Below, piece after piece: positions 27,101-36,542 of a DNA stretch of 64,000 nucleotides. The stretch lies in NCBI GenBank assembly GCA_002238445.1, contig MPML01000011.1:1-64000 (forward strand), written 5' to 3'. Each line of letters begins with the position of its first letter. Within the stretch, counting starts at the first letter, position 1. The notes below the pieces were generated by a model, which saw only the letters and a list, made by a program, of their open reading frames with translations, searched no databases and was not told the DNA's origin. The translations under genes were made by a program, and so were the position numbers. The stretch comes from Caldilineaceae bacterium bin5 (GTDB lineage Bacteria > Chloroflexota > Anaerolineae > Caldilineales > Caldilineaceae).

Positions 27101-28007
27101 CGATCGTCACAGTACCCTGACTTTCGACGCCCGCCGCCGCCTGGAGGCGCTGCTTGAGAGCAGCGAAGAATTGGGCGCAGGTTTTCGTATCGCCATGCGC
27201 GACTTGGAAATAAGAGGCGCAGGGGAGCTGCTGGGAGCAAAGCAACACGGCCAGATCGTCAGCGTCGGCTTCGATCTGTACACCCGCCTCCTTACCCAAT
27301 CGGTCAACGAGCTGAGAGAGAAACGGGAACGATTTAACGATGCTCAAGGAGTTGACGGCGACGCTGTGCAGCAAGTTTCCACTAATGGGAATCTTGCGCC
27401 TCACCCATCATCGGAGCAGACAGAAGATTCGACGCTATCCAGTACCTGGGACGATCCACTTGCTCCCCCAGTCACGCTCGACCTGCCCTTGCGCGCCGAA
27501 ATCCCGGCTACTTATGTCGAAGAAGAGGGGCTGCGCCTTCAGCTATACCGTCGCATTGCCGGTCTGAATTCACAGCAGGAACTGGAAGAAATGCAAAGGG
27601 AAATTGAGGACCGATTTGGAAAGGACTTGGAGACAAATTCGGTCCCAATTGAAATGCAGAATCTTTTCTACCAGATAAGGGTAAAAATGGAGGCGTTGAA
27701 AGCCGGAATTCTCAACATCGGCCGTAGGCGCGATCAGATCGCCATACGGATTCCGCAAGGTTATCCTTTACGCGTAATCGGCTCCGCCGAAGTAGTCAAA
27801 GGGGAGATTGATGTCGGATCCAGGCGCAAGTTGCAATACTCCTTACGAATGGCACTTGGAAACACCAATGACGAAGGAGATTTTGTGCCCAACAACGCAA
27901 TCCACGTTGGCCGAGAGGCCATCTATATTCCCATCGATGAAGATGGCCGCTGGCGGACCATTCTGCTGCACGCCCTTTCAGCGCTTTCTGCTGAAACCCT
28001 TAAGTAA
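24108..28007 (+). CDS. mfd: Transcription-repair coupling factor
   Basis: A 1299-residue Mfd, which removes stalled RNA polymerase and recruits UvrA. In order: the UvrB-like N-terminal module (to about 230, with [19 protein letters not shown]), a Ser/Ala-rich insertion near 238-290, the RNA-polymerase-interacting domain ([19 protein letters not shown], about 555-620), the RecG-like motor with Walker [16 protein letters not shown] in [20 protein letters not shown] and the second motor half ending QLRGRVGRG, and the TRCF C-terminal domain from about 1120. Normal Mfd is ~1150 residues; the insertion and a variable stretch near 1085-1115 account for the excess. It follows pth. Confidence 0.96.
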   Translation: MNLSGLVPLLRKLTPFQDFLNGHTAAPQKLYAAARAYVIAGLAVEREAPILVVTGTAEQAQRWVERLELFLPPTNGVPHVTLYAEPDALPYERIPWAGRTRQLRLTALAALQQKSRRPTVVVSSACAMMQKTLPARAFRMALRPLRVGSFVQLDDLTGRWVQSGYEPVQIVEEPGTFARRGGIVDIWPPNLSHPVRIDLFGDEVETLRAFDPATQRSERQLEKVLVGPGSEALGGALSAAASQPAAAGSSSSSLAPDRLADTPSAEIALERASGNGKGTATPPKDKSSIESLRETLLGEPNLVLAIREEITRELEDLSAGRTFRGIEWYLPYFYSRPASLLNHLPDNGLLAIDDGEQVAAGLKASEEEAARTYQELLRGFELPSDFTTSYFSPETLLTQIEDRDPLVLGSSGLPGEPVESETPSLARLFVPSPHFAGQIKRILQEMRKFANTSERVVLISRQTARLQEELREAQLPSNLITDLNDPPQSGISLLQGVLSEGFVMGGSPVSQGGENGLQPAGLRIFTDSELFGWTRQSSQQRRSTQSTVAPELFFADVSPNDYVVHMEHGIGLYEGLVRLEMGGVEREYLHVNYARGDKLYIPVHQADRLSRYVGAGDAGIPPSVTRLGTSDWQTVKARAKKAVEDIAEDLLKLYAEREVVRGYAFSPDGPWQEEMEAAFPFRETADQIDAIIDVKHDMETDRPMDRIIIGDVGYGKTEVAIRAAFKAVMDGKQAAVLVPTTVLAQQHFRVFSERLDQFPIMVEMLSRFRTPAQQERVLQKMHEGTVDIVIGTHRLLSKDVEFQSLGLLVIDEEQRFGVSHKERLKQMRTEMDVLTLSATPIPRTLHMSLSGVRDMSAINTPPRERLPVRTILAEFDSTLLRQAVQRELARDGQVFFVHNRVRGLQTLASRLQREVPEAVVAIAHGQMAERELEDTMMRFADGEIDVLVCTTIVENGLDIRRANTIIVNRADHFGLAQLYQLRGRVGRGAVRGYCYLFHDRHSTLTFDARRRLEALLESSEELGAGFRIAMRDLEIRGAGELLGAKQHGQIVSVGFDLYTRLLTQSVNELREKRERFNDAQGVDGDAVQQVSTNGNLAPHPSSEQTEDSTLSSTWDDPLAPPVTLDLPLRAEIPATYVEEEGLRLQLYRRIAGLNSQQELEEMQREIEDRFGKDLETNSVPIEMQNLFYQIRVKMEALKAGILNIGRRRDQIAIRIPQGYPLRVIGSAEVVKGEIDVGSRRKLQYSLRMALGNTNDEGDFVPNNAIHVGREAIYIPIDEDGRWRTILLHALSALSAETLK

Positions 28008-28135
28008 TGAGACAAACTGAGCAAGTGTCGTTGCTTGAGAAGTCCGCCAACGGCTGAACGGCCAGGTGGTGCAATAACCACTCTTCTCTTAATTTCGACT
28101 GGCCCCAAGGCACCGCTCCAAGTCCTGCTTTCATA

Positions 28136-28435
28136 GATTTAATGTAACTACTCAGCCGCAACTGATTCGCAACCCTGAACGAGGCGAGCAAAGGTATTTT
28201 CCCCCCTCACTGTTGTATTTTGGGCGGTCGGCCGCAAGCGGCCTCCCTTGTGCAGGGGCTGCGCCCCCGCAACGCCCCCCTACAAAAACATGCCTCACCG
28301 ACCATGTGCCTTCATCGTAACGTGTCGGCTGGCGAGCATGGCGGCGGCTGTACACCAGATTCCTCACCTAGAGCCTCAATGGTTCCAGGGATGACTGGCT
28401 GGTCAACTGCTGTGGCCTAGTAGTTACGACTGAAT
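28136..28435. mobile_element. MITE copy 3 with degenerate 8 bp target duplication
   Basis: The element (28144-28427, 284 bp) begins GTAACTACTCAGCCGCAAC and ends GTGGCCTAGTAGTTAC, good terminal inverted repeats. Flanks are GATTTAAT and GACTGAAT (6/8 identical), an aged 8 bp duplication. Left part (CTGAACGAGGCGAGC), core and right end align with the 22219 copy along the full length. It sits in the gap between the convergent mfd and mvaS genes; the remaining bases of this gap show nothing else. Confidence 0.85.
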
Positions 28436-28520
28436 GTGTAACTAGAGTTTTCCAGATAAACTACCAGTGCCGCAGAGACTGCGATTGTGCGCTCCAGTGA
28501 ATCACCCGCAGATGGACTCC

Positions 28521-29627
28521 TCAGTTGGTAGCCAGTTTCCCCCGCAAACGCACATATTGCGCATAGTCTATTTCGATGCGGCGACTAAGGTAATCCCAAG
28601 TTCGGGGAGCGAGACTCTGTGCCCCAACAACACGCTCAGTTGTGCGCAGCAGGAAGGCGTCCGAACCGGCTCCGCTGCCGTAACTGACAACTAGCACCAG
28701 CTGCCCTGGCGAGGCGGTGTCAAGTATAGCTGTCAGACCGACAAGCGCGGAACCTGCGTACGTGTTGCCTATCTCTCCGACAAGCAATCCGCTCTTCCAC
28801 TGATCCTCCCTGAATCCCAGCGCACGCATCGCCCGTACCGGAAATTTCAGGTTCGGCTGGTGTACAACCACATGGTCGAATTCCGGAGCGGTCAGCCCCA
28901 TCTCCTGCATCATCTGCTCGGCAGCCGGAATGACGTGCCCAAAGTAGCCGGGGTCCCCACTGAATCGCTCCGCATGACTAGGATACTGACTTCCGGGCCT
29001 TCGCCAGAAATCGGTTGTATCGGAAACGTAACTCAAACTCCGCTCTATGACGGCAAGAGACTCACTGGCGGCTCCGACCAGAATCGCCGCACCGCCCGCG
29101 CCGGCTGTGTATTCCAGCGCATCACCCGGCCGGCTCTGCGCAGTGTCCATTCCAATTGCCAGAGCATATGGGGCCATTTCGCTCCCTACAAGACCAATTG
29201 CCGCCTGCAGTGCTTCTGTCCCGGCCTTGCAAGCAAACTGCCAGTCCCCCGCCACTATTGAAGGAGTTGCGCCAATTGCCTCCGCCACTATAGTTCCGGT
29301 CGGCTTAACTGCATAAGGATGACTTTCGCTCCCCACCCACACGGCACCGATGTCCTGGGGGTCGACCTGCGAGCGCTCAAGCGCGTTGCGGGCTGCCTCA
29401 ATGCTCATGGTTGCAGTATCTTCATCAAGCCCCGGCACTGCCTTTTCCTTCACTGGGCTGCTATCCGTTCGCTGCGATGCAGCTTCACCGTTCTGACCAG
29501 ACAGTGAGCTTGCCACGCCAATCTCACCGCTCCAGATCCGGCTGATTTCTGCTCCCGGCAAGCGGAAGCGTGGGACGTAGGCTCCATATCCGACTATTCC
29601 TACCGGTCTTACTGGCTGATTCAACAT
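28521..29627 (-). CDS. mvaS: Hydroxymethylglutaryl-CoA synthase, archaeal type
   Basis: A 368-residue thiolase-fold enzyme that condenses acetyl-CoA with acetoacetyl-CoA in the mevalonate pathway. The N-terminus VGIVGYGAYVPRFRL, acidic site in WVGSESHPYAVKPTG, the catalytic Cys in DWQFACKAGTEAL, His in DHVVVHQPNLKFP and GNTYAGSALVGL match the archaeal-type HMGS (FACKAGT) more than the eukaryote/Gram-positive type. The ATG follows AGAGG at nine bases; the frame is open upstream through the end of mvaA, but that part is out of context. HMG-CoA reductase ends 32 bases upstream, so both are one operon. Confidence 0.9.
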   Translation of the reverse strand: MLNQPVRPVGIVGYGAYVPRFRLPGAEISRIWSGEIGVASSLSGQNGEAASQRTDSSPVKEKAVPGLDEDTATMSIEAARNALERSQVDPQDIGAVWVGSESHPYAVKPTGTIVAEAIGATPSIVAGDWQFACKAGTEALQAAIGLVGSEMAPYALAIGMDTAQSRPGDALEYTAGAGGAAILVGAASESLAVIERSLSYVSDTTDFWRRPGSQYPSHAERFSGDPGYFGHVIPAAEQMMQEMGLTAPEFDHVVVHQPNLKFPVRAMRALGFREDQWKSGLLVGEIGNTYAGSALVGLTAILDTASPGQLVLVVSYGSGAGSDAFLLRTTERVVGAQSLAPRTWDYLSRRIEIDYAQYVRLRGKLATN

Positions 29628-29659
29628 TGGTTTATCCCTCTGGAACACATAGTTCATCC

Positions 29660-31048
29660 CTATGGGCCGGCAAGGCGGCCGTTCTTCTCTTGTAGCAACT
29701 CCTTGGCACGTTCCACCCTTATATTTCCTTCCGCCACCATCTGCCCGGCAATATGCTCGACCGCGTCCCCTACTGCTCCTGCGGATGCCGCCATCTGACG
29801 GGCATGAAGACGCATGTGCCCATGCTGAATGCCCGTGGTTACTAAGGCCCGTAGCGCCGCCAGATTCTGTGCCAAGCCGACTGCCGCGACAATCTCGCTC
29901 AGAGCCCTCGCCCCTTGCTGACATTCCCCCGCGTCTCCATTGGCTTGCGACCTTCCCTTTTCACTCTCGATCGGAGCTTCCCCCTGCAAGTCCAGTCCCA
30001 GGATTCTCAAGGCCAATCTGGCTGACGGATGGCTCCGCGTCGCTCCGCCCACGGTACCGACCGCAATAGGTAGCTCTAGGCGACCATACAGAGACTCCGA
30101 ATCTGCGCGGCCGCGCACATGCCAGTCGGTAAGTGCACGGTACTGTCCATCGCGTGCAGCCCAGGCGTGTGCACCGGCTTCCACCGCGCGCCAATCGTTT
30201 CCTGTGGCCAGAAGCACAGCGTCCACACCATTGAAAATGCCTTTGTTGTGAGTCGCCGCCCGGTAAGGATCCGCATAAGCGAACGCGTTTGCCTCAGCGA
30301 TGCCGTGGATAACCTCGCTGCCGGAAAAGGCATTGCTTCTGAACGCATCGGCTGGTATCTCGACCTCCGCCCAAGCACGTCGCCTGTCACTGAGATTTGA
30401 GAGGATGCGCAGCCCTGCACGGCCTCCACTGAGCCGTTCCAGCAAAGGCGCAGCTGCTTCCGCGGCGGTGTTGGCGGCGTTGGCGCCCATCGCGTCCTGA
30501 CAGTCAATCAGCAGATGAACAATAAGCATTGGCCCCGCCGGCGTGCCGGTCAGCTGGCGCACCTCAATCTCTTTCGGGCCCCCACCCAAACGCGTTAAGG
30601 TTGGGCTGGTGTCGGCGGCACCCAAAATCTGATCCTTTGCCGCCAATATTGCGCTCTCTGCCTTCGCGGCATCTGGCACGTCGAGCAATTGAACCTGGGC
30701 AATCATCACTGGATCTGTGCTGGAAGTCGAGAAGCCTCCCCCGGAACGAGCGAGTAGAGCGCCGGAACTGACGGCCGCCACGACAGAAGGTTCCTCTATC
30801 GCCATTGGAACGAGATAATCCTGCCCATTAATCTGAAAATTTGCGCCTATTCCCAACGGCAGCGCAAACCGGCCAACGACGTTCTCAATCATCATGTCGG
30901 CCTGTTCTATGGCGATACTCTCAGACAGCAGGTCCCTCTCATCGCTGGTCAGATCCCCCCACTCGCCAATGAGGGCAACTCGAGCAGACAGACTTCGGTT
31001 GTAAAAGCCCTTGATTCTCGACGAACGAGCGTCCGAATTAAAGCAGAT
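29660..31048 (-). CDS. mvaA: Class II HMG-CoA reductase with apparent AUC start
   Basis: Reduces HMG-CoA to mevalonate (or the reverse). From the first ATG (30895) the frame gives 411 residues starting MMIENVVGRF, but class II enzymes have ~50 residues before this. Those residues are present upstream in frame: SSRIKGFYNRSLSARV and a segment ending AIEQAD, matching the family's N-terminus. No ATG, GTG or TTG lies ahead of them. The only good ribosome site, AAGGAG at 31056-31061, stands seven bases before an AUC codon at 31046-31048, giving 462 residues. Visible motifs include EEPSVVAA, DAMGANAAN and ATHNKGIFNG. The start codon is inferred; a sequencing error at an ATG is possible. Confidence 0.85.
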   Translation of the reverse strand: MCFNSDARSSRIKGFYNRSLSARVALIGEWGDLTSDERDLLSESIAIEQADMMIENVVGRFALPLGIGANFQINGQDYLVPMAIEEPSVVAAVSSGALLARSGGGFSTSSTDPVMIAQVQLLDVPDAAKAESAILAAKDQILGAADTSPTLTRLGGGPKEIEVRQLTGTPAGPMLIVHLLIDCQDAMGANAANTAAEAAAPLLERLSGGRAGLRILSNLSDRRRAWAEVEIPADAFRSNAFSGSEVIHGIAEANAFAYADPYRAATHNKGIFNGVDAVLLATGNDWRAVEAGAHAWAARDGQYRALTDWHVRGRADSESLYGRLELPIAVGTVGGATRSHPSARLALRILGLDLQGEAPIESEKGRSQANGDAGECQQGARALSEIVAAVGLAQNLAALRALVTTGIQHGHMRLHARQMAASAGAVGDAVEHIAGQMVAEGNIRVERAKELLQEKNGRLAGP

Positions 31049-31221
31049 GACGAGTCTCCTTGAGTGAGTATTACTTGCGCGACATAGCTAATCCACCGAA
31101 CGCATAAGCATAGGCGCGTATGACGAGAAACGATCGTCCAGCCCCTGCATCCATCAGACTAGCAGGAGCGGACTATCATTCTCTATCAGATGTCGAAAAG
31201 GGAGATTCTGACAGTTTTTGG

Positions 31222-32640
31222 TCAGTCAAAAGACAGCAAAGTTCTGGAGATCGGTCCTTCGAAGAGCTGCGGCACGATAGCCATTCCCGTGACCAGAAGA
31301 ATCGCTAGCACAGAAAAGACCACCCCCAACGGCCGTTCACGGGGAACATGGGCATTTTCCAATCGGCCAAAGAAAATGCCAACCATGCGTACGAAACCGA
31401 AGATTACGCTGCCACTGGCGATCAGCACGACTGCAGCAAAGCGCCAGTCGCCCTCTGCCAGTGCCTGTATTGCCGACCAGTGCCCCGAAAACCCCGCTGT
31501 CAGTGGAAAACCGGCCAGTCCCAGGCTGCCCAGGAGAAAAGCCGCCGTACTCCATGGCAATCGAGCTCCCACCCCCTGAAGCCTGTCAGGCTCCAGGCTG
31601 CCTGTCGCCTGCCGCAATTGCGCCAGTCCCGCGGCTGCGCTCATGGTGCTAAGAATACGCAAGGCAAACAGAGAGACCACCATCGGACGACTGCGGTCGT
31701 CAGAACCGGCAAGGAGCAGGAGGATCAGTCCCCAGTCATGCAGCATCGCATAGCCCAATAGTCGACCTGGATGGCTGGCCGCCGCCGCCGCCACGCCTCC
31801 CCAGACCAGAGTGATCGCGGCTGTTGACGTCAACCACACGTTCAACGCTGTGCTGCCGAACAGCATTGGAAAACTCGATGTTGCCTGAAAGTAAAGAAAA
31901 AGTGCCAGGGTCTGGTATAGCAGAATGGTCAGAGCCATCGCAATTGGTGGAGAAGATTCTCCCAATTGCGGTTGGGCACTATGAAGGGGAACTGGCGCCA
32001 GCAAAACAAGCAGACCTACTCCCAGAAGCTGCGCCCCGCCCGCAGCTAGGCGTATATCCTGCGGATTAAGGGGCAACTGTTCCATATTCCAGGCAGCGAG
32101 CAGAATAAACGGAGTCGCGAGAATCGGCGGAAGAATCGCTCTTAAGGAACCCAGCGCTTCACCGGTGATTCCGGCCTGAATGGGAAAGACGCTTACCGTC
32201 ATTAGAATTGCAATAGAAACGGGGGCAAGAAAGACCGGCGAGATCGGGGCGTCGACCATTAGCGCTATCCCAATATAGCCAGCACCGATCAGTAGCATGG
32301 AGGGAGGAAAAACTACGCCTTGGCTCGCCACAGCCGTCAACAGCATGCCGGTCCCTAGCAATAGGAGAACAATAACCACTATGGGTTCATTATTCTGTGT
32401 CAATTGGAAGCGGAAGCCGTATTCCCATATTCCTGCCCGCAGATCCAAAGTGACAGGAACAAATGGGATGGAAAACAAGAGTGTATCGGAGGGAAGCCGC
32501 CAAAGTAGAACCGCGACGAGATTCAGTATCCCGCCATTTATGAGCGAGACGCCCCTTTCCCAGCGGCGAAAGATGTAGCTGGACAACACTTCCAGCAATA
32601 GGAGGCTGAACAAAAATGAGGGAAGGGCAAATTGGATCAT
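31222..32640 (-). CDS. Antiporter-like membrane subunit (NuoN/MrpD-like)
   Basis: A 472-residue protein made almost wholly of membrane helices (about 13-14), of the proton-conducting transporter family shared by complex I (NuoL/M/N), Mrp antiporters and group 4 hydrogenases. Family landmarks are PVPLHSAQPQLGESSPPIAM in the middle, GRLLGYAMLHDWGLI and LGLAGFPLTAGFSGHW. The lysines usual just before the PLH motif and in the next helix are absent (LLAPVPLH; LTILLYQTLALF). It lies downstream of an unknown membrane protein and a second antiporter-like gene, with no other Nuo genes. It probably belongs to a small membrane complex of unknown job. Confidence 0.8.
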   Translation of the reverse strand: MIQFALPSFLFSLLLLEVLSSYIFRRWERGVSLINGGILNLVAVLLWRLPSDTLLFSIPFVPVTLDLRAGIWEYGFRFQLTQNNEPIVVIVLLLLGTGMLLTAVASQGVVFPPSMLLIGAGYIGIALMVDAPISPVFLAPVSIAILMTVSVFPIQAGITGEALGSLRAILPPILATPFILLAAWNMEQLPLNPQDIRLAAGGAQLLGVGLLVLLAPVPLHSAQPQLGESSPPIAMALTILLYQTLALFLYFQATSSFPMLFGSTALNVWLTSTAAITLVWGGVAAAAASHPGRLLGYAMLHDWGLILLLLAGSDDRSRPMVVSLFALRILSTMSAAAGLAQLRQATGSLEPDRLQGVGARLPWSTAAFLLGSLGLAGFPLTAGFSGHWSAIQALAEGDWRFAAVVLIASGSVIFGFVRMVGIFFGRLENAHVPRERPLGVVFSVLAILLVTGMAIVPQLFEGPISRTLLSFD

Positions 32641-32924
32641 GGAACGCAGCTGTTCAATTAATGGCCTTCACTTTGAGCATTCCTCGATCGTTCGCCTTGT
32701 TTGGCGACAGCCCAGAGAGGCGCTCGCCAAAATCTGCGGTTGCCTCATCAGTTGCATCTAAAGCTTGTATACAAACATGGAAATTCCTGGCTGACACCAA
32801 GTTTCCTTTCGCCGTCCGGAAAACAACATAATATCTGTCAGACCTGACTTATCGACCTTTCGGCTGCGCAATGCGTTCCCCCGCAAAAGGCTGGCTCTCG
32901 AACTAAACGGCCATCTGAGGCTTC

Positions 32925-33668
32925 TCAACCGTTGCGAACCACCGTCTTCTGCCGGCGGCCGACCAAGGAAAAAAACCAGTATGCGCAGCCGTACCAGAGG
33001 ACCTGTGCGCCAGCTGCAATGCTCTGACGGCGCTGGATCCCTGGTGCCAGTTCGGGATCGGTAGATGGCACTTCATATGATGTCAGTACATCGTCCTCGG
33101 CCAATATTAGATAGCTACAGGCCAATGCCACCAGCAGCTGCAGAATTCCCAGCATCACTATAACGGCGGGCAGAGGAAACAGTACGGACAGAAACGCTTG
33201 AACAGGAATCAACCACAACAAAAGACCGACGCCTCCAAAGAGAGCTGTTTCTGTCATGCCGAGGGTAAGTAACGCCACAGCCGCCAACCAAAGAAACAGC
33301 ATTTTGGAAGCATCGCTGAGAAGGGGCAATTCAATCCCCTCGCTGGCGTTCCAAACCAACAGAGCCGCTATTCCCAGTACAAGCAATCGAAAGAGCCTCG
33401 AACTAAACTCTCCTGATTGATGGACATGGACATTGCTTGTCTGCAAAATCGAAAGCAGGAGTATCAGAAAGGCTATGAACAGTACGACCAAATGGACCGC
33501 CGGCCAAGGCGCCGAAAGTCCATAGACTGCCCCAACCAACCCGCTAATTCCAATCTGGACGAATAGCAGTCCGGGCAAGGCTATTCGCCAGTCCCACAAG
33601 ATAACAGGGAGACCCGCGACAATTCCCAATATCACATGTGCCGGGACTGAAGCCCATAACTCAGCCAT
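32925..33668 (-). CDS. Polytopic membrane protein of unknown function
   Basis: I do not recognise this 247-residue protein. About seven hydrophobic helices are visible, e.g. residues ~8-24 (AHVILGIVAGLPVILWD), 60-80 (LVVLFIAFLILLLSIL), 92-108, 124-140 and 150-185. The C-terminal ~40 residues contain a polar loop and a final helix. Lying between two antiporter-like subunits on the same strand, it may be a small partner subunit, comparable in position to NuoJ/NuoK or MrpB/C-type proteins, but I see no such signature. Confidence 0.7.
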   Translation of the reverse strand: MAELWASVPAHVILGIVAGLPVILWDWRIALPGLLFVQIGISGLVGAVYGLSAPWPAVHLVVLFIAFLILLLSILQTSNVHVHQSGEFSSRLFRLLVLGIAALLVWNASEGIELPLLSDASKMLFLWLAAVALLTLGMTETALFGGVGLLLWLIPVQAFLSVLFPLPAVIVMLGILQLLVALACSYLILAEDDVLTSYEVPSTDPELAPGIQRRQSIAAGAQVLWYGCAYWFFSLVGRRQKTVVRNG

Positions 33669-33917
33669 GATTTCTGTTCTCTAATAAAACGAATAATTCG
33701 CTAACCAATTCTTTCAATTGCAGTAGAGCGCTGACCATTCAACCAGTCCACCTATCCCATCGGAGTTTACGATATTGAATACACTCTTGCCGACCAGCGG
33801 AAAACTCCATGGATTATGATGGTAAGGCTAAGTCTAAGTAAGCCAAATGAATTCGGGCAGCTATCGCTTGAATCTGACCACTGCTGTTCCAACAATGTCT
33901 TCAAAATGCCGAAACGA

Positions 33918-35747
33918 CTACGTACTCAACAGTAAATAGCCAATAATTCCAAAAACGACAACCCACCCCATATGACCCGCCCCTTCGACAATCTCCAAGC
34001 CAACGTCCCACACATTCCCCATCCTGCTGGTGCCCCACCTGGTGACGCCTGAAATCCAGTCCAGAGTCGCGAGCCTGGCGATACGGCTGGACCACCTCCG
34101 GATTGACCCCAACGCGCCGGCCCTGTTTCCATCCGTTCTCAAAAGCTCCCTCACTTGTGAACGGGCGATGGCAAGACCAATCCCCAATGTGAGTGGACCG
34201 GCTAAGGTCAGCCAAACCTGCCAACTCGCCACCGCACTAGGGGGGTTCCCGGCGCTGCTGGGAATAGCATCCGGCAGATTAGCGAGATTTGTAATCATAT
34301 CTGGAAACACACCTGCAGTCGCCAGCGGAATCGCAAGAACAACTACATATACCAGCAATCTTCCAATGATCCAACCGTCCGGCCTTAGTTCCGCCAAGGA
34401 ATTACCATCAGGCTCGGTGTCCCAACTACGCAAGAGAGACGAGACATATATCATCTGAGTTACAATATAGGCCGCAAATAAGGGCCACATCAGGGCGCCC
34501 AACTTCCCACAAAGACCGGTTTCATCGGCGCAATTTCCCACCATTAGCAGCTGTGCGACCACAGACTGTGTCAGAAATCCCGGAGTGAATGGAACACCGA
34601 CAAGCGCCAAAACCCCTACACTGATTGGTATCTGCCAGTGCCATGCGCGCCAGATCCTTTCGCCGATCAGCCACAGGCCGCCTCCCAAAGCGAACGTCGT
34701 CGTCGGCCACAGCACGGCTGCAGGCCCTCGGATCTCTGACAATATGCTCGTAAGTCCGGCGATTCCAACCGCGGTCACCAGTACGAAAGTCGTGTGCTCC
34801 TGCCTTGTCGTCGTTGTGAACGTGGCAATGGCCGAGCCCAGCAAACCCAATAAAGCCAGCGCCACGATTTCAGGCCGTGCAAGTAGCTCCTCGCCTGCCA
34901 GCCCGCTTGACCAGCCCAAAAGCCACAGCCCGCAAAGCGCAGGTGGAATCTGGTCGATCAATCGGTCCGGCATATAGAGGCGTTCCCCGCGCTGCGGCAA
35001 CAGCCACAGGTGTAGAGGGTAGACGCCGGCCCGAATGACACCGGCTAGCAACATAAGAATTACTGTCTCTTGGGGCAGTTGGCCGCCAGCCAGAAGCACG
35101 GCCGGGCCACTCTGGCCTGCAGGAAGGAGCCCGATCAAAAGTAACAAGGCTCCCATCATGCTCAGTCCTTGAAACTGCCGGGTAGGGGAAGGGCCGGGGC
35201 CTTCAGGCACAACCGCACTTCGGGCAATGACAAAAAGATCCATCACTACCCACATCAACGTAACAGTAAGGAGATTTCCGCTGCTGACAAAAAATAGTGC
35301 GCTGGCAATTGCATTGAGCGACAAGGCAAGTGTCATCGCTCTGCCGTGCCAGTTCTCTTCGGAAGTTAGATCGCGACTCTGCCCGGAAATGCCGCTGAAC
35401 AGCAAACCTCCGCCTCCCAACAGAAGGATTAGGCATGAAACATACCAGTTCCATCCGTTGCTGACCCACAGAATATCGGCGCCCCTGGAAAAGAAAGGCT
35501 GCCAGGGTATGCTGAAAGTTGGAGCAACAGGCTGCACACGCAGGGCAATTGTCAGTGCTGCCGCCCCTCCCCAGAAGAGCAAGGCTACCGCACTCAGAAT
35601 CCCAGTCGCGCTCCCAATGAAGTGCAATCGCGCCATAGGACGGGAAAATCGGCCAAGAACCCAGAGAACAATGCTGCCCAATGTCAGGACAAGAGGAGGG
35701 CCCACAGGGGCTATCATGGCAGACAATGACATAGCGATTTCGTTCAT
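33918..35747 (-). CDS. Antiporter-like membrane subunit (NuoL/M-like)
   Basis: A ~609-residue polytopic protein (about 16 helices) of the proton-conducting transporter family. It has the family PLHLW motif in VIRAGVYPLHLWLLPQ, GVPFTPGFLTQ, and a terminal helix past 560 as in longer NuoL-like subunits. Normal NuoM/L have Lys before the PLH motif and in the following helix; here the first is Arg (VIRAG) and the second is missing (QIPPALCGLWLL). I start at the ATG eight codons inside the frame; a start at 35771 is also open. It heads a three-gene membrane unit. Confidence 0.8.
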   Translation of the reverse strand: MNEIAMSLSAMIAPVGPPLVLTLGSIVLWVLGRFSRPMARLHFIGSATGILSAVALLFWGGAAALTIALRVQPVAPTFSIPWQPFFSRGADILWVSNGWNWYVSCLILLLGGGGLLFSGISGQSRDLTSEENWHGRAMTLALSLNAIASALFFVSSGNLLTVTLMWVVMDLFVIARSAVVPEGPGPSPTRQFQGLSMMGALLLLIGLLPAGQSGPAVLLAGGQLPQETVILMLLAGVIRAGVYPLHLWLLPQRGERLYMPDRLIDQIPPALCGLWLLGWSSGLAGEELLARPEIVALALLGLLGSAIATFTTTTRQEHTTFVLVTAVGIAGLTSILSEIRGPAAVLWPTTTFALGGGLWLIGERIWRAWHWQIPISVGVLALVGVPFTPGFLTQSVVAQLLMVGNCADETGLCGKLGALMWPLFAAYIVTQMIYVSSLLRSWDTEPDGNSLAELRPDGWIIGRLLVYVVVLAIPLATAGVFPDMITNLANLPDAIPSSAGNPPSAVASWQVWLTLAGPLTLGIGLAIARSQVRELLRTDGNRAGALGSIRRWSSRIARLATLDWISGVTRWGTSRMGNVWDVGLEIVEGAGHMGWVVVFGIIGYLLLST

Positions 35748-35771
35748 ATCCGTCAATTCTAGCACAGCCAA

Positions 35772-36542
35772 TCCCGCGCTGGAAACAGTCTGGGATTGGC
35801 TTTCATTCCACCTCTGTTCGCAACTCTCGTCTGTAAGAGAATCTGCAGGTTAGAAAGATTTCCAGGACTGCAGTAGCAAGCGACAGGCGCCAATCTTGTC
35901 ATCTTCAGTGCCAGTTCTGACCCACCCGCGCCTTGCTTGACCTAATCTCTCTGTGTACCCATTTCAGGACATTTTACTGCAGAGTTAGCAATGAATCTTT
36001 TTCGCGTATTTCCCTGAAAATTCCCGAAATGATCTAAGTGAGAAGAAGCGACTAATCTTGCATATCGCAAGACAGGGCGCGCCGACATGAGAAAGCAAAT
36101 GCCTTGAACACTTTGACAAGTGTGTTGGCTCGAAGGAATGGCTGACAGTTACGCATTTTGGCCGAACTCCAAAAGGTTGCCGGCAAGGGACTTAGCTTGC
36201 AGCGGCTGCGCCGTTACAAGCTTTCCAGTTTCCTCCTTACGTCACTACAATGGCAGGTTAGCGAGTTAAGCTGTTTCCACTGTCTGAGTGGGGAAATGCA
36301 AAGCAACTTCCTGACCAGGATTCGAGCCGACCAGGTGAAAAGGAATGCCGAAAACCTCGTACCCGAAGCAACAGAATGGGCGGTATGAGAAGGCCCTGTT
36401 ACTTCTCGCTTATCCTGAAAATCCCCAACGGAATTGGTCCCAAATGGTACAACCATTAGGCGAGGAAAAAAGTGCCGCCAGCGTTGCCCATTCGAAGAAA
36501 ATGAAGTAGAGTACCGAAAACAATGCTGCCCGGAGAAGCCAA
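35772..36542. other. Intergenic, nothing identified
   Basis: A 770-base divergent gap between the antiporter-like gene and a PhyH gene. Short frames near 36158-36456 on both strands lack ribosome sites and domain signatures. No RNA gene or repeat copy is seen. Confidence 0.5.

Noticed and set aside
29628..29924. Long N-terminal extension of the HMG-CoA synthase frame
   Set aside because: It overlaps the end of the HMG-CoA reductase gene in another frame and a ribosome site precedes the ATG at 29627.
36158..36456. Two short overlapping frames in the 36 kb gap
   Set aside because: No ribosome site, no domain, opposite strands overlapping; likely chance.
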